From Sphingopyxis sp. MSC1_008 (lineage in GTDB: Bacteria; Pseudomonadota; Alphaproteobacteria; Sphingomonadales; Sphingomonadaceae), in NCBI RefSeq assembly GCF_023197165.1, contig NZ_JALPRD010000001.1, positions 558,001-622,000 of the forward strand: DNA of 64,000 nt, written 5' to 3'. The translations under genes were made by a program, and so were the position numbers. The notes beneath the pieces are model-generated. The model was not told the DNA's origin. It did no database searches and saw only the letters and a list, made by a program, of their open reading frames with translations. Shown here piece after piece: positions 17,873 to 27,500 of this stretch. Within the stretch, counting starts at the first letter, position 1; each line of letters opens with the position of its first letter.

Positions 17873-19003
17873 ATGACCGACACCGCACACCCGATCATCC
17901 AGATCCAGAACGTCTCGAAACGCTTCGGCAAGGTGACCGCGGTCGATAATGTCACCCTCGACATCAATGCCGGCGAATTTTTCGTGCTGCTCGGCCCGTC
18001 GGGGTGCGGCAAGACTACGTTGCTGCGGATGATCGCCGGGTTCGAGCTCCCGACCGAAGGCAAGATATTGATCGACGGGCAGGACGTCACCGGCGTCCCG
18101 CCGAACAAGCGCCCGGTGAACATGGTGTTCCAGAGCTACGCCGTGTTCCCGCACATGAGCGTCGCCGACAACGTCGCTTATGGCCTCAAGATTGCGGGCG
18201 TGAAGGGTGGCGAGATCAAGGACCGCGTCGCCGAGGCGCTCGAACTGGTCAAGCTCGGCGGGTTCGAAACGCGGATGCCCGATCAGATGTCGGGCGGCCA
18301 ACGCCAGCGTGTCGCGCTCGCGCGCAGTCTCGTGATGCGTCCGAAAGTGCTGTTGCTCGACGAACCGCTGTCGGCGCTCGACGCCAAGCTGCGCGCGCAA
18401 ATGCAGTTCGAGCTGTCGGACCTACAGGAAAAGGTCGGCATCACCTTCGTCACCGTCACGCACGATCAGGACGAGGCGCTGTCGATGGCGTGCCGGATCG
18501 GCGTGATCAACAAGGGCGAGGTCGCGCAGCTAGCGACGCCGTCGGATCTCTACGAATATCCCGCCAACCGCTTCGTCGCCGATTTCGTCGGATCGGTGAA
18601 TATCTTCGAGGGCAAGCTGACCCTCGACGACGCCGACAAGGCCGCGGTCGATTGCCCCGGGCTGGGCAAGGTCTATCTCAACCACGGCGTCACCGGCCCG
18701 CACGGCGCCGATGTGTGGATCGCGCTGCGCCCCGAGAAAATCTACCTCCATGTCCCCGGCGAAGGCAAAGCCGTCAAAGCCGCGGCGCAGGACGCGCCCG
18801 ACGGCTATAATTTCGCGCGCGGCAAGATCAAAGGGATGAGCTACCTCGGCGACATCACCCTGTTCGAGATCGAGCTGGAATCGGGCGCGTGCCTGCGCGT
18901 ATCCCGCCCGAACCTGTCGCGCCACGACCAGGATGATTTCACCTGGGGCGACAAGGTCAGCATGCACTGGCGCGCGGATAGCCCGGTGGTGCTGCTAGGC
19001 TGA
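17873..19003 (+). CDS. Polyamine ABC transporter ATP-binding protein (PotA/PotG type)
   Basis: 376-residue ABC ATPase. Walker A (GPSGCGKTT, about 44-52), Q-loop (FQSYAVFPHMS), signature (MSGGQRQRVALAR, about 142), Walker B (VLLLDEPLSALD, about 162) and H-loop (THDQDEA) are all intact. The C-terminal third is a TOBE/regulatory domain (ALRPEKI) typical of PotA/PotG. The start at ATG 17873 lies two bases after the second permease. Completes the binding protein-permease-permease-ATPase set; an FNR-like repeat pair follows, possibly ending the transcript. Confidence 0.92.
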   Translation: MTDTAHPIIQIQNVSKRFGKVTAVDNVTLDINAGEFFVLLGPSGCGKTTLLRMIAGFELPTEGKILIDGQDVTGVPPNKRPVNMVFQSYAVFPHMSVADNVAYGLKIAGVKGGEIKDRVAEALELVKLGGFETRMPDQMSGGQRQRVALARSLVMRPKVLLLDEPLSALDAKLRAQMQFELSDLQEKVGITFVTVTHDQDEALSMACRIGVINKGEVAQLATPSDLYEYPANRFVADFVGSVNIFEGKLTLDDADKAAVDCPGLGKVYLNHGVTGPHGADVWIALRPEKIYLHVPGEGKAVKAAAQDAPDGYNFARGKIKGMSYLGDITLFEIELESGACLRVSRPNLSRHDQDDFTWGDKVSMHWRADSPVVLLG

Positions 19004-19011
19004 TTTTTCAG

Positions 19012-19086
19012 TCGTCACCCCGGACTTGATCCGGGGTCCATGACTTCGGCGCCGCGATCGATCCCGGATCAAGTCCGGGATGACGA
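19012..19086. repeat. Inverted pair of REP-like palindromes (family A)
   Basis: Two copies of a roughly 26-base unit in opposite orientation: 19012-19038 (contains CCCCGGACTTGATCCGGGG) and 19061-19086 (contains CCCGGATCAAGTCCGGG). Each copy is itself a palindrome, and the pair can fold into one long hairpin. It lies between the convergent ATPase gene and the DUF808 gene and may act as a two-way terminator. The same family occurs at 10416 and 61131. Confidence 0.8.
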
Positions 19087-19088
19087 GA

Positions 19089-20027
19089 TTAATGTGCCGC
19101 CTTCTTTCCCGGCAGCAAATGCAGCAGGCCGACGATCACACCGCCGAGCAGCAGCCCGAACACGCCCGCGCCGCCGGCATTGATCAGCCATTCCCAAACG
19201 CCCGCACCCGGCAGGTTCCCCGCCACCGCATGCGCAAAATCGTGGAGTCCATGCCCGATATTGCCGATATGATATTCGTCGAGGCCGTGCAGGAATATCT
19301 GCCCGCCGACCCACAGCATCGCCGCGGTACCGATCAGCGCGAGCGCAGCGAGCAGCTTCGGCATGAAAGCAACAAGCCCGCGCCCGATCGCCTTGCGCGC
19401 GCTATTGCCTTCTTTCGCCATATGCAGCCCGATATCGTCCATCTTCACGATCAGCCCGACGACGCCATAGACCGCGATGGTGATCGCGATGGCGACCACC
19501 GCGAGCGTCGCGGCACGCATCGCGAAATGTTCGTCGATCACTTCGTTGAGCGCGATCACCATGATCTCGGCCGAAAGGATGAAGTCGGTGCGCACCGCGC
19601 CCTTCACCATCGCCTCTTCATGATCCTGATCGGCGACGATCGCGGCGTCCTCGGCGAGGCTCGTCTTGTCCTTCTGCAGCGAGTGCAGCACCTTTTCTGC
19701 GCCCTCGAAGCAAAGATAGGCGCCGCCGATCATCAACAGCGGCGTGATCGCCCACTGCGCGACCGCCGACAGCAGCAGCAACGCGGGCAGGATCAGCACC
19801 AGCTTGTTGAAGATCGACCCCTTGGTGATCCGCCAGATGATCGGCAACTCGCGATCGGGGGTGAAGCCGGTGACGTAGCGCGGGGTCACCGCGGTATCGT
19901 CGACCACCACCCCCGCGGCCTTGACCCCGGCCTTCGACGCCGCGGCGCCGATATCGTCGATGCTCGCCGCGGCGACCTTGGCGATCGTCGCAATATCGTC
20001 GAGCAGGGCAAAAAGGCCGGAGGGCAT
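19089..20027 (-). CDS. DUF808 family inner-membrane protein (YedI-like)
   Basis: 312-residue multi-pass membrane protein of the DUF808/YedI family. It opens with the family-typical LFALLDDIATIAKVAAASIDDI segment and has hydrophobic segments at about 75-100, 150-190, 215-240 and 270-310. The function of the family is not known. It lies 20 bases downstream of the aminotransferase gene on the same strand, so it is probably the last gene of the puuD-aminotransferase transcript, but a role in amine metabolism is only guilt by association. Confidence 0.85.
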   Translation of the reverse strand: MPSGLFALLDDIATIAKVAAASIDDIGAAASKAGVKAAGVVVDDTAVTPRYVTGFTPDRELPIIWRITKGSIFNKLVLILPALLLLSAVAQWAITPLLMIGGAYLCFEGAEKVLHSLQKDKTSLAEDAAIVADQDHEEAMVKGAVRTDFILSAEIMVIALNEVIDEHFAMRAATLAVVAIAITIAVYGVVGLIVKMDDIGLHMAKEGNSARKAIGRGLVAFMPKLLAALALIGTAAMLWVGGQIFLHGLDEYHIGNIGHGLHDFAHAVAGNLPGAGVWEWLINAGGAGVFGLLLGGVIVGLLHLLPGKKAAH

Positions 20028-20047
20028 AGGGGTTTGGTCTTTCCTGT

Positions 20048-21421
20048 TTAAAGCGCGCGGAGTTTCGGCATCACCTCATCGAGAGATTTGCGGATGATGG
20101 CAACCATCTCGTCGATCTGTTCGGTGGTGATGATCAGCGGTGGGCACATGACGAGGCTGTCGCGGATGCCTCGCACCATCAGTCCGTTTGCAATGCACGC
20201 ATCGCGCGCCATCGGTCCGGCGGTCCCCTCGGCACCGCCAAAGCGGGCCCGCGTTTCCTTGTCGGCGACGATCTCGACCGCGCCGAGCAGGCCAATCGAG
20301 CGCGCTTCACCGACAAGCGGATGATCGTTCAGCGTCGCGAGGGCCTTGGCGAGATGCGGACCGGTGACGCTTCCCGTACGCTCGACCAGTCCTTCGCGCT
20401 CGATAATCTCGATATTCTTGAGCGCGACCGCCGCCGCGACCGGGTGTCCCGAATAGGTAAAGCCGTGGACGAAATCGCCACCGGTCTTCAGCACCTCGAC
20501 AACATGCGCCGCGACCGCGGTGGCCGAGATCGGCAGATAACCCGACGACAGCCCCTTCGCCATCGGCATCAGGTCGGGGGTAAAGCCCATCGTCTCATGC
20601 CCCCACATCTTGCCGGTGCGCCCGAAGCCGCAGATGACTTCGTCGGCGACGACGAGCAGGCGATATTTGCGCGCTACGGCCTCGACCTTCGGCCAATAGC
20701 CTTTCGGCGGGATGATCACGCCGCCCGCGCCCTGCACGGGCTCGCCGATGAAGGCCGCACAATTTTCGGGGCCGACCTCGAGAATCTTGTCCTCGATCGC
20801 CTGTACGCAGGCGTCGCAGAACTCCTCCTCGGTCATCCCCTGCCCTTCGCCATAGGCATAGGGCTGGCGCGCATGTTCGACGCCGGGGATCGGCAGGTCG
20901 CCCTGCGCGTGCATCGCCTTCATCCCGCCGAGCGAGACGCCCGCGACGGTCGAGCCGTGATAGGCGTTCCAGCGGCTGATAAAGACCGTGCGCTTGGGCT
21001 CGCCCTTCAGCTTCCAATAGTGGCGCACCATGCGGAAAACCGTATCGTTCGCTTCACTGCCCGAGGCGTTGAAGAAGATATGCGGCAGGCGATTTCCGGT
21101 GAGCGAGGCGATCTTTGCCGCCAGCGTTACCGTCGGCGGGGTCGCGGTCTTGAAGAAGGTGTTGTAAAAGGGCAGTTCGCGCATCTGCGCCGCCGCCGCT
21201 TCGACCAGTTCCTCGCGGCCATAGCCGACATTGACGCACCACAGGCCCGCCATCCCGTCGAGGATGCGGTGGCCGTCGCCATCATGGATATAGCAACCCT
21301 CGGCATGGGTGATGATGCGGCTGCCGCCAAGTTGTTCGATTTCGGCCCAGTCGGCCTGCGCTGGAAGATGGTGCGCGACGTCGAGGCGGCGCAGTTCGGC
21401 GATGTCGTGATTTCGGGGCAT
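20048..21421 (-). CDS. Class III aminotransferase, putrescine/polyamine:pyruvate type (SpuC-like)
   Basis: 457-residue PLP aminotransferase. The start is set at ATG 21421, which has a strong CAGGAG site just upstream; an open frame to 21520 runs into repeat sequence. Motifs: FFNASGSEANDT (phosphate binding), VVADEVICGFGRTG (Asp to the pyridine N, about 255) and MAKGLSSGYLP (Schiff-base Lys, about 286). The sequence style (GMAGLWCVNVGYGR, ISRWNAYHGST) matches SpuC-type polyamine:pyruvate transaminases, an alternative first step of putrescine breakdown that bypasses gamma-glutamylation. It follows puuD on the same strand with a repeat pair in between. Confidence 0.87.
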   Translation of the reverse strand: MPRNHDIAELRRLDVAHHLPAQADWAEIEQLGGSRIITHAEGCYIHDGDGHRILDGMAGLWCVNVGYGREELVEAAAAQMRELPFYNTFFKTATPPTVTLAAKIASLTGNRLPHIFFNASGSEANDTVFRMVRHYWKLKGEPKRTVFISRWNAYHGSTVAGVSLGGMKAMHAQGDLPIPGVEHARQPYAYGEGQGMTEEEFCDACVQAIEDKILEVGPENCAAFIGEPVQGAGGVIIPPKGYWPKVEAVARKYRLLVVADEVICGFGRTGKMWGHETMGFTPDLMPMAKGLSSGYLPISATAVAAHVVEVLKTGGDFVHGFTYSGHPVAAAVALKNIEIIEREGLVERTGSVTGPHLAKALATLNDHPLVGEARSIGLLGAVEIVADKETRARFGGAEGTAGPMARDACIANGLMVRGIRDSLVMCPPLIITTEQIDEMVAIIRKSLDEVMPKLRAL

Positions 21422-21445
21422 GGAAAACTCCTGATCTCTATAAAC

Positions 21446-21517
21446 CGTTCGCATCGAGCGAAGTCGAGATGCCCCTCGATCCAACGCTGCGATGATTTGT
21501 GTCTCGACTTCGCTCGA
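21446..21517. repeat. Inverted pair of TCGAGCGAAGTCGAGA repeats
   Basis: The 16-base sequence TCGAGCGAAGTCGAGA at 21454-21469 recurs in inverse orientation at 21502-21517, within longer similar flanks starting at 21446. It occupies the gap between puuD and the aminotransferase gene. Repeats of this sequence type are common in sphingomonad genomes; no coding function is seen. Confidence 0.75.
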
Positions 21518-21603
21518 CACGAGCGGAAACGAGGGTTCCGGTTTAGATCAGGGCGAGAAGCAGAGCCGCGCGAGATAGCGGTCGTACCGGGTGATGCGGC
21601 GGT

Positions 21604-22344
21604 TCATAGCCCGCCCCGCAGCGCCTGTCCGAGCAGACTGAAATAGGTCCGGCTCTCTGCATTGCCGTCGACCGCCCACTCGGGGTGCCACTGGACGGCA
21701 AGCAGCGGTGCGCCGTTCGGCCGCGCGCTGAAAGCCTCAACCAGTCCGTCGGGCGCGCGTGCCTCGACCGACAGGCCATCGGCGAGCCGCCCGATCCCTT
21801 GGTAATGGACCGAATTCACATCGAGCGATTCCGCCTGATAAGCCGACGCCAGCATCCCGCCCTCGACCAGATCGACGTGATGACGATGATCGAACATCGC
21901 ATCGAACAATGTCCCGTCGGGCGTATGGTGGCGCAGCAGTTCACCATTGGTTGCGGTATCGCGGCGCAGCGTCCCGCCAAGCGCGACATTGATATCCTGA
22001 AACCCGCGGCAGATGCCGAACAGCGGGCGCTGCGCTGCGATCACCGCGTCGACCAGATCGCGCATCATGCGATCGCGGTCGGGGTCGAACGGCCCTTCGC
22101 CCGCCTCATCCTCGCCATAACGTGCCGGCTCGACGTTCGATGGTGATCCGGTGAGCAGCACGCCGTCGAGCCGACCGACAATCTCGTCGGCGCGCATATA
22201 GTCGGGAAGCGACGGAATGAGCAGTGCTGCACAGTCGGCGTGCCGCATCGCCGCCTTCGCATAACGATTCATCACCGCCTGCGCATATTCGGCGCCGACC
22301 TGCCGGTTACAGGCGATGATGCCGAGGACGGGGCGGGCGGACAC
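21604..22344 (-). CDS. puuD: Gamma-glutamyl-gamma-aminobutyrate hydrolase PuuD
   Basis: 246-residue class I glutamine-amidotransferase-like hydrolase. The catalytic nucleophile is Cys112 in FGICRGFQ, with the His-Glu dyad in VQWHPEW (about 219-225); the order and spacing fit PuuD, which frees GABA from gamma-glutamyl-GABA. It lies upstream of the SpuC-like aminotransferase on the minus strand and 11 kb from the puuB region, so all hydrolytic and ligation steps of the Puu route are in the window except PuuC. The stop overlaps an ATG that opens a frame of only 19 codons. Confidence 0.87.
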   Translation of the reverse strand: MSARPVLGIIACNRQVGAEYAQAVMNRYAKAAMRHADCAALLIPSLPDYMRADEIVGRLDGVLLTGSPSNVEPARYGEDEAGEGPFDPDRDRMMRDLVDAVIAAQRPLFGICRGFQDINVALGGTLRRDTATNGELLRHHTPDGTLFDAMFDHRHHVDLVEGGMLASAYQAESLDVNSVHYQGIGRLADGLSVEARAPDGLVEAFSARPNGAPLLAVQWHPEWAVDGNAESRTYFSLLGQALRGGL

Positions 22345-22418
22345 GGGCGGCGGAATCCTTCAAGAAGCGAGAATAGCTTGCTGCCGATTTTCTCCGCTCG
22401 ATGCCAGCGGAAATTGCG

Positions 22419-23390
22419 TCAGCCGTGCTGGCGCGCGAAAGCCGCTGCCGCGCCGAACAAACCGGGCTGCGGATGGGTTATCAGCTTTACCGGCAGTGCC
22501 GACATGAACCCCTCGAACCGCCCCTTCTCGATGAAGCGTTCGGGGAAGCCCGAGCGGACCAGGCTATCGCGGATCCGTAGCCCCAGCCCCCCCGCAATCA
22601 CCACCCCATTTGCCCCCTGCGCCAGCGCGAGGTCGCCCGACACGCTGCCGAGCGACAGGCAGAACCGATCGACCGCCGCGGCAGCGAGGCTGTCCTCGCC
22701 GCTCAGCGCATTGGTCCAGATCGCTTTGTCGTCGAGCGGCGTCACCGCGCGTCCTTCGAGTGCGGCGAGCGTTTCATAGATATCGACGATGCCGGGCCCC
22801 GACACGATACGCTCGATCGACACCCGGCGGTGGCGCTTGCGCAGCCGCGCGAGGATCGCATCTTCGATGCTGTCGAGCGGGGCGAAGTCGATATGCCCGC
22901 CCTCGGTCGCCTGGACACGATAGTCGGCACCGTCGCGCCAGATATGTGCGACGCCAAGCCCGGTGCCTGGGCCGATGACACTGATCGTGCCGGTTTTGGG
23001 CAACGGCTCGTCGGGGCCGGTCAATCGCTCAAAATAGCCCGCGTCAGCCTGTGCGACGGCGTGCCCCACCGCCTCGAAATCATTGACGAGCACATAGCGG
23101 TCGACGTTCAACTTCTCGTTGATCAATGCCGGACGGATGATCCACGGATTGTTGGTAAAGCGGATGATGTCGCCGCGCGTCGGCCCGGCGATGGCGATCG
23201 CGACCGCGCGCGGCAAAGCTTCGCCCTGCTGGCGTTCAAAATCCTGCCACGCCGTCTGGAAACTCGCGTGATCCTTGGTGTGGAGCGTCGTCGCTTCGCC
23301 CAGCGACAGGACGCGGCCGCCTTCGATCTCGGCAATCGCAAAGCGCGCATGCGTGCCGCCGATGTCCACCGTGACGATCTGTTCGCTCAT
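22419..23390 (-). CDS. glk: Glucokinase
   Basis: 323-residue cytoplasmic glucokinase of the bacterial Glk family (PF02685), which phosphorylates glucose with ATP for entry into the Entner-Doudoroff or glycolytic route. The phosphate-1 loop VDIGGTHARFA is at about 8-18, the adenosine/phosphate-2 motif GPGTGLGVA at about 137, and the catalytic Asp lies in VLVNDFEAVG (about 100). Start at ATG 23390, with an AGGGAGAG ribosome-binding site just before; the open frame extends 229 codons further upstream only as a shadow of the divergent methyltransferase. No other sugar genes adjoin. Confidence 0.92.
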   Translation of the reverse strand: MSEQIVTVDIGGTHARFAIAEIEGGRVLSLGEATTLHTKDHASFQTAWQDFERQQGEALPRAVAIAIAGPTRGDIIRFTNNPWIIRPALINEKLNVDRYVLVNDFEAVGHAVAQADAGYFERLTGPDEPLPKTGTISVIGPGTGLGVAHIWRDGADYRVQATEGGHIDFAPLDSIEDAILARLRKRHRRVSIERIVSGPGIVDIYETLAALEGRAVTPLDDKAIWTNALSGEDSLAAAAVDRFCLSLGSVSGDLALAQGANGVVIAGGLGLRIRDSLVRSGFPERFIEKGRFEGFMSALPVKLITHPQPGLFGAAAAFARQHG

Positions 23391-23542
23391 GACTCTCCCT
23401 TGCCGGTCCCCACGTGGCCGGTCCTCCCGGTGGAATGTCGCATGGCCGGGGGCGATGCAACAGGGCATAGCTATTCGCCGCCCCTTGCGCTCGGCCGGAG
23501 ACGGGCGTAGTTGCGAATAATTCGCAATAAAGGAGCAGGCGC

Positions 23543-24394
23543 ATGTCCGATGTCGAGACCGCCCCCACGCATGACTGGAACGGCGACAGTGGCCAGCGTT
23601 GGGCCGCGAACCTAACGCGGCTGGATGTGATGCTCGAGGATTTCGGCAATGCCGCGATCGCGGCGGCCAATGTGCGGCCCGGCGAACAGATTCTCGATAT
23701 CGGCTGCGGATCGGGCACCTCGACCTTTCCGCTTGCCGACCGGGTCGGGCCCGGCGGCCACGCCCTCGGCGTCGACATATCGGAACAGCTCGTCGAGATC
23801 GCCCGCGCCGCCGCACCCGCCGGCACGCCCGTCGAATTCCGATGCGCCGATGCTGCGACGGCCCCGCTGCCCGCAGGAAAGTTCGACCTTCTCTTCTCGC
23901 GCTTCGGCGTGATGTTCTTCGACGACCCGGTTGCCGCCTTCGCACACATGCGCGGCGCACTGAAGCCCGGCGGGCGGCTGGCGTTCGTGTGCTGGCGCGG
24001 GGCGCAGGAGAATGACTGGGTGCGGCTGCCGATGGCGGCGATCCGCGAAATCGTGCAGCCGGCGCCTGCCGATCCAAATGCCCCCGGGCCTTTCGCCTTT
24101 GGCGACCGGCAGAAGATCGCGGATATTCTTTCGGCAGCGGGCTTTACCGCGATCGACATCACGGCCTTCGACACGAGTATTTCTTATGGCCGCGGCGCAA
24201 CGCGCGACGATGCGATCGACGATGCACTCGACATGGCGTTCCAGGTGGGGCCGCTGTCGCGCGCGCTTGCCGACCAATCCGACGATATTCGCGCGAAATC
24301 GGCGGCAGCCGTTCGCGCGGCGTTCGCGAAACGGCCCGGAGAGACGTCAGTGCAGATCGACGGCTCCGCGTGGATTGTGACCGCGCGGAATTAG
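23543..24394 (+). CDS. Class I SAM-dependent methyltransferase
   Basis: 283-residue methyltransferase with a Rossmann-type SAM domain. Motif I (ILDIGCGSGTST) is at about 51-62, the acidic ribose-binding residue in GVDISEQ at about 76-82, and the DLLFSRFGVMFF strand (motif IV) near 117; it resembles UbiE/COQ5-like methyltransferases. The substrate cannot be inferred from neighbours: glucokinase is divergent and an autotransporter follows. The start ATG 23543 is preceded by AAGGAG about ten bases away. Confidence 0.82.
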   Translation: MSDVETAPTHDWNGDSGQRWAANLTRLDVMLEDFGNAAIAAANVRPGEQILDIGCGSGTSTFPLADRVGPGGHALGVDISEQLVEIARAAAPAGTPVEFRCADAATAPLPAGKFDLLFSRFGVMFFDDPVAAFAHMRGALKPGGRLAFVCWRGAQENDWVRLPMAAIREIVQPAPADPNAPGPFAFGDRQKIADILSAAGFTAIDITAFDTSISYGRGATRDDAIDDALDMAFQVGPLSRALADQSDDIRAKSAAAVRAAFAKRPGETSVQIDGSAWIVTARN

Positions 24395-24509
24395 CGGCGC
24401 TCAGACCGCGCGCGATCGAGATGATTTTTTTCCAAGGCTACGCCGACACCGCTCCGTCTTGTGATTGTCGCCGGGAAGACATCCCGGCCCCGATCTCAAG
24501 AGGAACCCG

Positions 24510-27500
24510 ATGCGCAAAACCTTGCTGGCCTCCACCTGCCTGGCCACCCTCCTTTCGACCACCGCCCACGCCGAGACGACGATCAGCACCGCCACCACGG
24601 CGCCGGTGCGGACGTCGACGATCAAATCGGGCGCCGCAGACGACATCAAGATCGTCGCCGCCGGCTCGATCAAGCCCACCGCCACGGGTCCGGCAGTCAC
24701 GATCGACAGCAATCACAAGGTCGTCAACGAAGGCACGATCGAGTTCAGCAACGTCGACGGCGCCACGGGCATCCTCGCGAATGCCGGCACGTCGGGCGGG
24801 ATCACCAACAGCGCGACCGGCAAGATCACCATCGGCGAAACCTACGCGCCGACCGACATCGACAATGACGGCGACATCGACGGCGTTTTCGCTATTGGCA
24901 GCAACCGCGTCGGCATCGCGACGGCGGGCGCCTTTACCGGAAATATCGTCAACTCGGGCGCAATCGCGATCGAGGGCAATAATTCGGCGGGCATTCGTCT
25001 CGGCGGGCCGCTGACCGGCAATTTCACCAACGACGGCTCGATTACAGTTGTCGGGGACCGCGCGCTTGGCGTCGGCCTCCAGAATGTGACGGGCAATGTC
25101 CGCCTCGCCGGCACGATTTCGGCGCAGGGTGTCGATGCGATCGGCGCACGGCTCGCTGGTGATATTTCAGGCGCGCTTGTTGTGCAGGGAGGCATCACCT
25201 CGACCGGCTATCGCTTCACCACGCCGCCTGCCGACCCCTCGAAGCTCGACGCCGATGACCTGCTGATCGGCGGCAGCGCGCTGTCGATCGAAGGCAATGT
25301 CACTGGCGGCATCGTCCTCGCCGTCGCCCCCAAGGACACGAAAGCCGACGACAAGGATGAGGACAAGGACGGCATCGACGACGACAAGGAAGGAAACGCT
25401 GTCGTGCGTTCCTTCGGTTCGGCCGCTGCGATCCGCATCGGCTCGGCCGACCGCGCGGTGACGATCGGCCCGGTTGCCGGAACGGGCACCGGGCTCGGGC
25501 TCATCATCGATGGCGCGGTGCTCGGCAACGGCCTCTACGCCGGCAAAGACGGCAACGGCATGCAGATCGGCGGCCTCGGCGGCGCGGTCACCATCGCGGG
25601 CGGCATCGGCATCGGCGCGACCGGCAGCGTGACGGCGCTGTCGAAAGACACGGCGGCAACCGCAATCCGCTTCGGCAGCGGTGCGACCACCCCCGAACTC
25701 CGCAACGCGGGCAAGATCGAAGCGACGACCGGCGGCAACGCCGCGGGTGCGGTCGCAACCGCCGTGCTGGTCGAGGCCGGCGGCGATGTCCCGCTGATCC
25801 GCAACAGCGGTTCGATCACGGCGAAGACCGGCGGCGACAGTGGCACGGCGCGCGCGATCGTCGACCTATCGGGCAAGGTCGGCACGGTCGAAAACAGCGG
25901 CACGATCAGCGCCACGGGCGCGCTCGCCTCCTCCGACCGCAACATCGCGATCGACCTCTCGGCGAACGCAACCGGCGCGACGGTCAAGCAGACTGCGGTT
26001 GCCTCTGGAATTACCGCACCCAGCATCGTCGGCGACGTCCGCTTCGGCGGCGGCAACGACGTGTTCGACATCGCCGACGGTTCGGTAAAGGGGAACAGCT
26101 TCTTCGGCGCCGGCAACAACAAGCTCGCGCTGTCGGGTGACGCAACCTACGCCGGCAACGCCCGCTTCGGCACCGGCAGCGACACGATGACCTTGGCGGG
26201 AACATCGAAGTTCACCGGTTTGGCGGACTTTGGCGGCGGTGCCGACACACTGTCCATCGGCGGCACGTCGATCTTCTCGGGCACGCTCGCCAATTCGCAG
26301 GGCCTGGCGGTTTCGGTCGCGGGCGGCACCTTCGACGTCGGCGGCGCCGCGACGATTTCGTCGCTCGCGATCACCGACAAGGGCACGCTTGGCGTCCTGC
26401 TCGATACCGGCACCACGGGAACCAATCTTCAGGTCACCGGCAACGCCAGCTTCGGCGCCGAATCCAAGCTCGCGCTCAAGCTGTCGAGTCTCGAAAAGGC
26501 CGAGGGTCAGCATATCGTGCTGACCGCGGGGACGCTGACCGGCGCGAGCAACCTCACCGCATCGCAGACGTTGCTGCCTTTCCTCTACAAGGGCACGCTG
26601 ACGTCGAACGCGACCCAGTTGATCGTCGATGTGTCGCGCAAGACCACGACCGAACTCGGGCTCAACCGTTCGGAATCGAGCGCGTTCGACGCCGTGCTCG
26701 ACGCGGTGGTCGCCGACCAGAAGATCGAGGACGTCTTCCTCGGTATCACCGACGGCGAGCAGTTCCACAACCAGCTCGGCCAGATGCTCCCCGAGCATGA
26801 GGGCGGTGTTTTCGAAACCGTCACCTCGGGCTCGCGCGCGCTGTCGCGTTACCTTCAGGACCCGAATGCGCCGTTCCAGGACGAAGGAAAATGGGGCTAT
26901 TGGGTCAACCAGGCTGTCTGGGGCACGTCGAAAGGCGTCGGTAACACCGCAAGCTATGATGTCAGCGGCTGGGGCATTTCGGGCGGCGCCGAGATCAAGA
27001 GCAACCTCGGCAATTTCGGCGGCTCGATCGCGTTTCTCAGCGGCAAGGACGGCAATGGCAGCAACGCCAATGAAGTCAGCACCAGCCAATTCGAAGGCGC
27101 GCTGCACTGGCGCTTGCGCTCCGACGGCTTCATGGCGAGCGCCCGCGTTTCGGGCGCGCCGATCAGCCTGAAGGGCACGCGCATCTTCCGCGCTGAAGCC
27201 GGCGCCGAGGACATCGAAAAGACGATGAAGGGCAAATGGGACGGCACCTTGTGGTCGGCGTCGGGCTCGGTCGCTTATGACACACGCGTCGGTGGCCTGA
27301 GCTTCCGTCCGATGGTCGCGGTCGATTACTTCAAGTTGAAGGAAGACGGCTATCAGGAAACCGGCGGCGGCGACGCCCTCGACCTCACGGTGCTGAGCCG
27401 TGACAGTGACGAGCTCGCCGTGTCGGGCACCGTCGCCGTCGGCCTCGATTTTGGCGGTGCCGACGAATATGACGGCTGGACGCGCTTCGAACTCGAAGGC

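Noticed and set aside
21549..21606. 19-codon frame overlapping the puuD stop (MNRRITRYDRYLARL...)
   Set aside because: It is too short to judge, has no family match that I recognise, and runs into repeat sequence. It could be the remnant of a gene cut by the repeat, but nothing supports that further.
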